Shown here: piece after piece, positions 7,038 to 13,837 of the stretch
Layout: the number at the start of each line of letters is the position of its first letter
Numbering within the stretch: position 1 is the stretch's first letter
NCBI RefSeq assembly: GCF_023380265.1
Contig: NZ_CP093366.1
Span: 806,001 to 870,000, forward strand
Direction: 5' to 3'
Source: Bombilactobacillus folatiphilus
Lineage (GTDB): Bacteria > Bacillota > Bacilli > Lactobacillales > Lactobacillaceae
Length of the DNA stretch: 64,000 nt
Position numbers and translations under genes: made by a program
Notes under the pieces: model-generated
Told to the model about the DNA's origin: nothing
What the model saw: only the letters and a program-made list of their open reading frames with translations
The model's database searches: none

Positions 7038-8216
7038 ATGAAAAAATTCTACTTACAAAGCTGGGCTTTGATTTTATTATCATTTGTTTTAGGGTTCAGT
7101 GAATTCATCATTATTGGCATTTTGGATGATTTAGCACATCAATTCAATGTTACCGTGGCAACTGCAGGGTCGTTAGTAACAATCTTTGCGTTGGTTTATG
7201 CTTTTAGTACGCCCGTTATAACTTCATTATTAAAGAACAATCTCTACCACGCATTACTAGTTTTAATTGGCATCTTTATCTTAGGCAACTTAGTAACCGT
7301 TATCGCACCTAATTATAGTTGGTTAGTTATTTCTCGTATCATTGTAGCACTAGTTTCTGGTTCTTTAGTTTCTTTAGCCATGACTTTCGCAGCCAAAATT
7401 GCCCCGATGGAGAAAAAAGCTTGGCTCGTGAGCTGGATTTTTTCTGGATTCAGTATTGCATCAGTCTTCGGTGTACCACTAGGTACCTGGATTAGTACAA
7501 CTTGGGGATGGCGCATAACTTTTGTGACGATTGTTTTATTTAGCATTATCGCCCTAATTTTAATTATGAAAGTATTACCTCATCAATTAAATCAAACACA
7601 AGCAGATTCCGTTTGGAAACAATTTATAATTTTCAAAGATCCTCGAATTTTTTTAAGTGTTGGAATTATTATGTTTAGCTTAGCAGGGGTATATGTTTTT
7701 TATACTTATTTACGGCCAATCTTGTCCCAAACTCTAGGCTTTAATCATCAAACGATCACCTTCTTATTAGTTGCCTATGGTTTGATGTCATTATTAAGTA
7801 ATCAATTCAGTGGCAAAATTGCAAATAAACACGGTTTAAAAATAATGCCGTGGTATTACGCTATCGAATTTTTCGTTTTACTATTCATGCCGAAGTTATT
7901 AACTAATCAATTGCTGGGGGTCATTGATATTTTATGTGTTGGCTTTTTGATGTACTTAATTAATTCGCCTATTCAATTACACATAATGGGCATTGCAGAA
8001 AAAGAATATCCCCAAAGCCTCGTTTTATCATCATCAATTAATTCGATTTTTTCAAATTTAGGTATTTCGTTGGGTTCAGCCGTAGGGGGCATTGTCACAC
8101 TACAATTCAAAGTCCAAGATATTGGGGCAGGCGGAGTGGTTTTTACAGTCGTAACCTTCGTCTTAGTCTTAGCGTTAAATCACGTGAACAGGAAACAATC
8201 CTCAAAAGTTCAATAA
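7038..8216 (+). CDS. MFS efflux transporter, DHA1 (right-arm copy)
   Basis: Identical to the 392-residue exporter at 2,469-3,647, with the lipoprotein gene again 18 bp downstream. Confidence 0.85.
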   Translation: MKKFYLQSWALILLSFVLGFSEFIIIGILDDLAHQFNVTVATAGSLVTIFALVYAFSTPVITSLLKNNLYHALLVLIGIFILGNLVTVIAPNYSWLVISRIIVALVSGSLVSLAMTFAAKIAPMEKKAWLVSWIFSGFSIASVFGVPLGTWISTTWGWRITFVTIVLFSIIALILIMKVLPHQLNQTQADSVWKQFIIFKDPRIFLSVGIIMFSLAGVYVFYTYLRPILSQTLGFNHQTITFLLVAYGLMSLLSNQFSGKIANKHGLKIMPWYYAIEFFVLLFMPKLLTNQLLGVIDILCVGFLMYLINSPIQLHIMGIAEKEYPQSLVLSSSINSIFSNLGISLGSAVGGIVTLQFKVQDIGAGGVVFTVVTFVLVLALNHVNRKQSSKVQ

Positions 8217-8234
8217 TTAAGGAGAAAGATATAT

Positions 8235-8873
8235 ATGAATAAGGGTCACAAATTAACCATCATTACTTTATTATCAGCCATATTATTATCAGGATGTGAT
8301 TCAAAGTTTGAGATTGGTGGTATGAAATTTGACATTGGCGGCAATATATCTACTGATCAAAACCATCCGTCCGCAACCACTTTTCAGAATGGAATTTTTG
8401 AAAATAGGCAAACTAAAATCAAAATTTTAAAAACCCAAGTTGGCCATTCAAACAAAACTCAAAGCGACGGTTTAATCGTTACTTTCTGGATCCAAAACAA
8501 ATCGAAGCATCGAATTAAACCGTCAGCTTTATTAAACTATCTGAACTTCCACCAAAGCAATAGCAGTTCAAATTATGACTTAAGGCCAGTTTTTAATGTT
8601 GCCGCGGCACTCTTTCCCACTATTAATTCAGATGGATCTTCAACAGCAGATGCCAGTACAAATATTGGTAAAGCTACTGACTATAACCAAAAATACGTTA
8701 AACCTTTAAACGCTCAATTATTACCTGGTAAAAGCATCAAAGTAGTCCGGGGCTATGAATTAAATAATAAGAAGCATCCGGTTTTTGCTACTGCCAAAAA
8801 AGATATGCATAACGTGGATAGTAAGTCTGTAGGAACCTCTTATAAAATCAACTTGCAGGATTATAAAAATTAA
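8235..8873 (+). CDS. Secreted lipoprotein (right-arm copy)
   Basis: Identical to 1,812-2,450: lipobox LLSGC with Cys21, DUF4352/DUF5067-like mature part, AAGGAGA ribosome-binding site. Confidence 0.7.
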   Translation: MNKGHKLTIITLLSAILLSGCDSKFEIGGMKFDIGGNISTDQNHPSATTFQNGIFENRQTKIKILKTQVGHSNKTQSDGLIVTFWIQNKSKHRIKPSALLNYLNFHQSNSSSNYDLRPVFNVAAALFPTINSDGSSTADASTNIGKATDYNQKYVKPLNAQLLPGKSIKVVRGYELNNKKHPVFATAKKDMHNVDSKSVGTSYKINLQDYKN

Positions 8874-8874
8874 C

Positions 8875-8916
8875 AAAAAAGGACTAAAATCGATTAAATT
8901 TCGAAGTTAGTCCTTT
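8875..8916. terminator. Bidirectional terminator (right-arm copy)
   Basis: Mirror image of 1,769-1,810, between the convergent lipoprotein and hydratase genes. Confidence 0.75.
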
Positions 8917-8983
8917 AATATTTTTTTGATTTAAACTGTAGAAACCTTTAGACATAAACGCAGGACAAATCAGTATCTAGCAT

Positions 8984-9784
8984 TTACTGCACTGTCAACT
9001 CTACATCACCTAAATCATGATTAAATTCGGCCTGCCATTGACCTGTAGTGACACGTTCCGGCAACAAAAAAGTTCCGCTGGAAACACGCTGTCCTGCTAA
9101 AAATTGAACACCTTGAGCCGCCAGTTTCTGTACCAACCATTGTAAAGACAACAATGGGTTACTCAAAACTTCTGTTGCAGCACCTGTCTTGAGTGTTTGA
9201 CCGTCATGCAATAATTCACAAGTTACTTGCGTAACGGCATCAACTGAGGCAAAAGCTTGAGTGGTGGGAACTTGTCGGCCATAAACAACGTACCCGCCCA
9301 CAGCTGCGTCAGCAACCACTAAGTACTTAGACAAATCGGGAAACCAATCCGAAAAACGGGAATCAGGAACCTCAATGTCGGGGGCTATCGTCGTTTTTCG
9401 CATTAAATCTTCTAAGCTATCATTTGGTTGTAAATCTTGCGTGGCTGTAAACATCAATTCCACCTCGGCTAGTGGATCCATCAGTTGTGAAGTTCGAAAA
9501 TGCGAAGGTGATGGTACGAAATGACTAACTACTTGCACACCATATAGCGGATTTTGAGAATCAAACATTTTTTGAGTTTCCTCACTCGTCAAAGACACCT
9601 TGTAGCCACCAATCGGTTCATTTTTTAGTTGCATTAAATATTGTTGAACCTGGTAAGCCGTATCCTCATCATCCAAAACTTTTGCATATTTAGCTTGGTC
9701 TAACGGCTGATGATTTTCATAAGCTTGATATAAATTCTCTGCTAAACTCATTTGGTCGTCTGTTAAATCGTTAAAATCGGTCAT
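8984..9784 (-). CDS. MhpD-like hydratase (right-arm copy)
   Basis: Identical to 901-1,701 and preceded by the same T-box leader on the minus strand. Confidence 0.8.
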   Translation of the reverse strand: MTDFNDLTDDQMSLAENLYQAYENHQPLDQAKYAKVLDDEDTAYQVQQYLMQLKNEPIGGYKVSLTSEETQKMFDSQNPLYGVQVVSHFVPSPSHFRTSQLMDPLAEVELMFTATQDLQPNDSLEDLMRKTTIAPDIEVPDSRFSDWFPDLSKYLVVADAAVGGYVVYGRQVPTTQAFASVDAVTQVTCELLHDGQTLKTGAATEVLSNPLLSLQWLVQKLAAQGVQFLAGQRVSSGTFLLPERVTTGQWQAEFNHDLGDVELTVQ

Positions 9785-9856
9785 CCTTTTTCCTCCTAAA
9801 TTGGCTCCTAAACTAATCCCAACAAGATCTGAAATTTTGCCTCACCTCCTTAAATT

Positions 9857-10135
9857 AAAAAAACGCCCTTAGCATTTTTTGCTAAGGGCGTCAATTAACG
9901 CGGTACCACCTTATTTTAGTTATTTAAACAGCTTAAATACCACTCTACAAAACGTATTCATTTTGCATCCATGTTAATGATTGTCCACCAGCAGTGCTTA
10001 CTAAATTTCAGCACTGCACTCTTTTAGGCTGATCATAATCTTGTTTGACAGATTGTCTTGCACCAACCGACAACTCGCTGACTGTACCCACAAGATAAAG
10101 TTTCCTTCATGAGCCTTAATTTTATTTTAATTGTT
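9857..10135 (-). promoter_or_regulatory. T-box riboswitch leader (right-arm copy)
   Basis: Mirror image of 550-828. The T-box core is at 9,899-9,911, the terminator at 9,857-9,891, and the candidate specifier ATC at 10,031-10,033. Confidence 0.85.
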
Positions 10136-10141
10136 ATGAGC

Positions 10142-10170
10142 AATTTACAATATTATTTGGTGTTTGTCAA
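10142..10170 (-). promoter_or_regulatory. Promoter of the T-box leader (right-arm copy)
   Basis: Mirror image of 515-543: TTGACA, 17 bp, TAAATT. Confidence 0.65.
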
Positions 10171-10199
10171 GAAAAGATCAGTCAACACGATGTGAATCA

Positions 10200-10580
10200 C
10201 TATTTTGACAGATAATTATTCATCAGGTTTTCTACTTTAACGACAAGTTGTTCGGTTGTATCTCCACGATCGCTATCTGTTAATAAGCCCTCAATTTGTC
10301 GCAAAATATCAATATTGACTAAATCAGCATCGGTAACTGCCAAGATGGAAACTAGCTTTTGAAAATCACTATATTCATCAGACGCTGCAATATCCATATC
10401 CGGAGTTGCTTTAACTTTAGACAATAAGTCATTCAACAAGCTGCGCACTAAATTCATTATCCGCTGCTGACTAACTTTGCGCGCTTTGCGAGCCTGATAA
10501 GATGGTAAAAATAGAGCTACAACCACGGCCGCCACCTCTGCAATGCCAGTAATCCACTCGGCTAAACTGCCTATTTCCAT
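10200..10580 (-). CDS. Small membrane-anchored hypothetical protein (right-arm copy)
   Basis: Identical to 105-485. It lies about 70 bp downstream of the complete tetR-b gene, in the same direction, so the two may be co-transcribed in addition to the extended -10 promoter between them. Confidence 0.6.
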   Translation of the reverse strand: MEIGSLAEWITGIAEVAAVVVALFLPSYQARKARKVSQQRIMNLVRSLLNDLLSKVKATPDMDIAASDEYSDFQKLVSILAVTDADLVNIDILRQIEGLLTDSDRGDTTEQLVVKVENLMNNYLSK

Positions 10581-10650
10581 AAGACTAGACCCCTTTACCA
10601 AATTTATAATTTAAATGAAAATTATAGCAGACAATAATTGAGAATGCACT

Positions 10651-11196
10651 TTACTTGGAAGAATCATCATGAAATGGTCCCATCTCCATCATTAACCGAC
10701 AAAGATGCTCCGGTGACAAATCAAAGTCACGCTTGACCCACAATTCAATCATCTCTAAGCCACCCGCAATTGTATAAGCTTGTTGATAATAACTATCCGT
10801 ATAAGTATTGTATTGAATCGAAAAATTGAGCAAATCTGCTTTGAAAGTTTTATTGATCGGATACACAAACAAAGCTTGAATCATGTCTGGATTGGATTGA
10901 TAAAACTGCAACAGCTGTAAATACATCGTCCACATTTGTTCACGATTGGACACATCAATCTTCCGACGTTGTTGACGTAAATATTCTTCAAATTTTTGAA
11001 TCACTTCAGATTCAATTTCTTCCAAGACTTCAAGGGTTGAATCGTAATGCTTGTAAAAAGTCGAACGGTTAATTTGCGCTTGATTACACAATTTAGTAAT
11101 AGAAATATCATTAATATCTTGATAACTGAGCATCAATACTAACTCGTGTTGAATTCTTGATTTCGTTTTCCGGACTCGGGGATCTAACTTGGCCAT
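10651..11196 (-). CDS. TetR/AcrR-family regulator TetR-b (181 aa)
   Basis: This is a paralogue of TetR-a: the same N-terminal helix-turn-helix (ISITKLCNQAQINRSTFYKHY) and the same helical C-domain (ALFVYPINKTFKADLL, IAGGLEMIELWV), but a short tail FHDDSSK after EMGP. Its last 34 bases belong to the giant palindrome and its body is outside the part that can be shown as duplicated, so the window edge cuts through the second copy if one exists. The start ATG at 11,196 has a weak AAGGAGAT site. It probably regulates itself or the small membrane protein downstream; the target is not evident. Confidence 0.85.
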   Translation of the reverse strand: MAKLDPRVRKTKSRIQHELVLMLSYQDINDISITKLCNQAQINRSTFYKHYDSTLEVLEEIESEVIQKFEEYLRQQRRKIDVSNREQMWTMYLQLLQFYQSNPDMIQALFVYPINKTFKADLLNFSIQYNTYTDSYYQQAYTIAGGLEMIELWVKRDFDLSPEHLCRLMMEMGPFHDDSSK

Positions 11197-11333
11197 CGAA
11201 ACACTATCTCCTTAACAAAAAAATATTGAATACATACTTTTACGATACAGCATTTTTTTATAAAATACTGAATTGAATTCGGAATAATTTATTATTAATA
11301 AGTAACTTTTTTTGTCATCAATTTTTCACCACT

Positions 11334-11873
11334 CTATCTGCGTGGCAAATAAGATTGTAGTGAATCTATCTTTTGTCTAAATTCATCAGGATAGTAAACA
11401 TAGTCCATTGATAAATTAATAACAATCACTTTTGAATTCTTAAGATACAAATTGAAAACCATAGAATTTTTAATTGATAAGATAGCCGGAAAAAAGAGGC
11501 CATAAGCAGTAGTCATGGTCAAGGGTAATTTGATATCCTCAAACTTATTATAGTCACCTTGCAATTGATAATCTGCAATAGAACTTAGATCGATATTTTG
11601 CGGCCGCCTAAACGGAAATATCACTAACAGAATACGTTTCGTCAAAGTACTCATATCATAGTAATAAATTTTTGGGCGCTTAATTTTTAAAAAACCATCT
11701 AAAATATCAATCTTGCTGGCATAATTTAAAATAGCCAAAATAAAGCAAATGATAAAAGTTAAAAAGCCCAAATCGTATCTAAACACGGAACCAACAAACA
11801 AACCACAAACTGCACTAATAACAAAACTAACCATTAACGGTCGATATAGTGGTTTTCTACCAAAAGATAACAT
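11334..11873 (-). CDS. Hypothetical membrane protein with two N-terminal helices (179 aa)
   Basis: Two adjacent hydrophobic segments (about residues 13-30 and 34-50) form an N-terminal hairpin in the membrane, followed by a beta-rich soluble part (KIKRPKIYYYDMSTLTKRILLVIF, VFNLYLKNSKVIVINLSMDYVYY). This layout recalls PH-like/EbsA-type proteins, but I cannot assign a family. It follows the cluster of small ORFs in the same direction with a gap of about 70 bp, so it may be the last gene of that operon. Confidence 0.55.
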   Translation of the reverse strand: MLSFGRKPLYRPLMVSFVISAVCGLFVGSVFRYDLGFLTFIICFILAILNYASKIDILDGFLKIKRPKIYYYDMSTLTKRILLVIFPFRRPQNIDLSSIADYQLQGDYNKFEDIKLPLTMTTAYGLFFPAILSIKNSMVFNLYLKNSKVIVINLSMDYVYYPDEFRQKIDSLQSYLPRR

Positions 11874-11946
11874 AATGTATCACCACTCCCAACACAAATA
11901 TTAACAATATTATTCATTACCCATAACGTCCAAAATAAATTGTACA

Positions 11947-12279
11947 TCAAATTAGTTTAGCTTTGTTTGGTTCAATCAAATTAAAAAAGCTTCTACTGAT
12001 TTGGATTCCTCCATTTTGAACGATGATTAGTTTCATATAATAACTTTGTAACTGGGTTTGCTCAGAAAAGGCAATCTCTCCAGTAATAATTTTAGTCTGC
12101 GGTGTTTTCATTTTGATTCGAGTCACTTTAAACTGTGTTGTAGAATATTGTTCTACATAACTAGGCAGTTGTATCCCATAATAAATATCACCCTTCTCAC
12201 TGGGGGTAATTTCAATCCTATAATGGATCGTTAAGTCATCATTGTTATAGGAATCACAACTAAATTTTAAATTAGACAT
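11947..12279 (-). CDS. Hypothetical beta-rich protein (110 aa)
   Basis: No family recognised. The sequence alternates polar and hydrophobic residues (LTIHYRIEITPSEKGDIYYG, QSYYMKLIIVQNGGIQISRS) as in a small beta-sandwich, with no signal peptide or membrane segment. The frame also has an ATG at 12,288 that overlaps the preceding stop as ATGA. The ATG at 12,279 has an AGGAAT site at better spacing and is preferred. Tight overlap with the upstream 63-residue ORF suggests translational coupling. Confidence 0.5.
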   Translation of the reverse strand: MSNLKFSCDSYNNDDLTIHYRIEITPSEKGDIYYGIQLPSYVEQYSTTQFKVTRIKMKTPQTKIITGEIAFSEQTQLQSYYMKLIIVQNGGIQISRSFFNLIEPNKAKLI

Positions 12280-12284
12280 GTTTT

Positions 12285-12476
12285 TCATTCCTGTTGTCTT
12301 ATCACCACAACGATAGCAACCGGAAATATCCCATTAACTTCTGGCAAATACTGACAAAAAGTTGCTACATTCCCACATTCACAGCGCATTTTTTGAATAC
12401 TCATCTTATCTAGAACCGAACGATAAACATTATAACTATCGAATTCTTGCAGTGAATCTACTGAATTATTCATCAT
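12285..12476 (-). CDS. Small hypothetical protein with Cys motif (63 aa)
   Basis: The only notable feature is CECGN...FC, three cysteines that could bind a metal, followed by a hydrophobic stretch (GIFPVAIVVVI). No ribosome-binding site is evident before the ATG; it starts 8 bp after the stop of the upstream ORF, so it may depend on coupling or be part of a decayed gene. Family unknown. Confidence 0.4.
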   Translation of the reverse strand: MMNNSVDSLQEFDSYNVYRSVLDKMSIQKMRCECGNVATFCQYLPEVNGIFPVAIVVVIRQQE

Positions 12477-12484
12477 TAATTCAG

Positions 12485-13135
12485 CTATTTTTTAGAAAAA
12501 GGGTTCACACGATTGATCAACGACAATTCAAAATCTTTAGCTTCAGCATCAGAAACACCAAAAGTTCCACGCCGAGTACGTTGCATAAAGTCAAACAAAA
12601 TGTTTTTTGCTAATTTATAAATTAAATGCTCTTGTCCTAGCATCATGGAAGAAATATATGACGACAATCTAGATAAAATAATTTTTGTGGTTGGAGTTAA
12701 CCTAACAGCTGCGGATGTTGTTCCATCAACTTCACTATTTTCAGGTAGTCCCACATGAATAATAGATACAAAAGGTTGCACATCGGACAATTTTTTATTT
12801 AACATCCGTGATATATTTTTATTTCCCGCGTGCTTCATGACTAAATCTAATTCCGGATTATCTGCTGATTGAACACCTATCGCGGCAACTATGGTCGAAG
12901 CATAACCATCAATAGCATTGAGTACTAAATTGTATCTTGGTCCATATAATTTCGTATCATTAAAAATTAAATTATTGCAGGATAAAAAGAAAAAGGTTTG
13001 ACATTGAATCTCTGAGGTTTTGATGGCTTTACTGGCATCTTTAAAAAAGGATTGTCCTGCATGACCAACTGAAGGAGCAAAAGGACCATTATATGGTAGC
13101 GCTGCATTTAAGCCGCTTAGTGTAAAATCTGCCAA
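12485..13135 (-). CDS. C-terminal fragment ORF (216 aa) of the split gene
   Basis: Begins at TTG without a ribosome-binding site inside the preceding ORF (19-bp overlap). Contains GHAG at residues 24-27 and FFFLSCNN around Cys53, followed by a GYASTIVAAIGVQ segment like the post-cysteine strand and helix of CHAT/caspase folds. No signal peptide. Translation as a separate protein is doubtful. Confidence 0.4.
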   Translation of the reverse strand: MADFTLSGLNAALPYNGPFAPSVGHAGQSFFKDASKAIKTSEIQCQTFFFLSCNNLIFNDTKLYGPRYNLVLNAIDGYASTIVAAIGVQSADNPELDLVMKHAGNKNISRMLNKKLSDVQPFVSIIHVGLPENSEVDGTTSAAVRLTPTTKIILSRLSSYISSMMLGQEHLIYKLAKNILFDFMQRTRRGTFGVSDAEAKDFELSLINRVNPFSKK

Positions 13136-13389
13136 GATGTTTGATCCTGATAAGAATTCATTTTTTTATGTGAAAACAATCCATTAGGCAATTGCTGAAC
13201 ATTTTTCTTTCTCAAAAACTGTTTGGCTACTAGCCAAGACAAAGACGACATATCTCGACCTAACAAAAAGTAAATATTTATATCTTTCTGGTCAGCAAAA
13301 TTAAGCAGCTCTAAAATTTTATTCTCAGTAAAATCTTGGAACAAACCGATAACTAACAGATCAGCTTTCTCAGCCAAATCTTGGTTCAT
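13117..13389 (-). CDS. Middle fragment ORF (90 aa) of the split gene
   Basis: Overlaps the stop of the upstream ORF as ATGA. It contains ADLLVIGLFQDFTENKI and INIYFLLGRDMSSLSWLV, reading like a Rossmann-type strand-helix-strand, then runs out of frame after the A7 tract at 13,161-13,167. Either coupled translation or a broken gene would explain the arrangement. Confidence 0.4.
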   Translation of the reverse strand: MNQDLAEKADLLVIGLFQDFTENKILELLNFADQKDINIYFLLGRDMSSLSWLVAKQFLRKKNVQQLPNGLFSHKKMNSYQDQTSWQILH

Positions 13390-13574
13390 ACGGTTTCTGG
13401 ATCAGTAGTCCACTTGTTAGCAAGCAACTGATTTGTTTCATATAATAGCGCTTCCTTAGAAAGGATTACTCCTAAATCAGCTTTGATAGGGCGCACAAAT
13501 TCTAAATCTGTTGTATTACTTAGAGCTATCTTTTCTAACAAATCCCTACGTTTATCATTTATATAAACTGGCAT
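13386..13574 (-). CDS. N-terminal fragment ORF (62 aa) of the split gene
   Basis: The ATG at 13,574 has no ribosome-binding site and the frame continues upstream with protein-like sequence (LKGEYDFNDLDRYFYEINQ) to 13,670, where no start codon is found. A good AAGGAG site upstream instead serves a nine-codon out-of-frame ORF. This looks like a gene whose 5' end has been damaged. Confidence 0.35.
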   Translation of the reverse strand: MPVYINDKRRDLLEKIALSNTTDLEFVRPIKADLGVILSKEALLYETNQLLANKWTTDPETV

Positions 13575-13732
13575 TTCATTTTCGAATCTATCTATTTGGT
13601 TTATTTCATAAAAATATCTATCCAGATCATTAAAATCGTATTCTCCTTTTAAAAGAATTAAATCATTCGTTTATTAAAGTTAGTGTTAAAATAAATTAAA
13701 AAATAATTTTATTAACTAAAAAGCCGTACTAA

Positions 13733-13778
13733 ATAAGCCTTTTAAGCAGACCAGATTTAGCCTGCTCAAAAGGCTTAT
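13733..13778. terminator. Hairpin downstream of the BspA/WxL gene
   Basis: AAGCCTTTTAAGCAG pairs almost fully with CTGCTCAAAAGGCTT around a 12-base loop. The following minus-strand sequence has only a delayed T-run (GGCTTTTT), so termination may be partial. Confidence 0.5.
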
Positions 13779-13837
13779 GATTTCCACAGATTCTATAATT
13801 AATCCGAACAACACGATGATAATGCGTGATGCTTCCA

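Larger units (their letters stand above)
1..10684. repeat. Giant spacerless inverted repeat (palindrome), arms at least 5,342 bp
   Basis: Every ORF of the left arm recurs in the right arm on the opposite strand with an identical translation, and coordinates always sum to 10,685. I compared the ends, the T-box region and the centre base by base and found no mismatch. The centre falls between 5,342 and 5,343 with no spacer. Position 1 is already inside the repeat, so the left arm may extend beyond the window; on the right, unique sequence begins no later than the body of the TetR gene at 10,651-11,196, unless the arm continues further left. Long perfect palindromes are normally cleaved by SbcCD and are unstable, so an assembly foldback must be excluded first. 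Confidence 0.95.
12485..13670 (-). pseudogene. Candidate single gene of about 390 codons split over three frames; possible clan-CD/CHAT-like peptidase
   Basis: Three consecutive ORFs (13,386-13,574, 13,117-13,389 and 12,485-13,135) read as one protein if two frame changes are repaired. The first frame is open upstream to 13,670 without a start codon, and the third ORF begins at a TTG with no ribosome-binding site. One lesion lies at a seven-A run (13,161-13,167): adding one A joins NGLFSHKK to NEFLSGSNILADFTL in frame. The joined product has an ADLLVIG segment, GHAG (His25 of the third ORF) and FFFLSCNN (Cys53), which recall the His-Gly and Ser/Ala-Cys motifs of caspase/CHAT-like cysteine peptidases. 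Family is inference; lesions could be sequencing errors, real decay or phase variation. Confidence 0.45.

Noticed and set aside
1..10684. Composite transposon with inverted ends
   Set aside because: No transposase or IS ends are present; the arms meet without any spacer, which a transposon would not produce.
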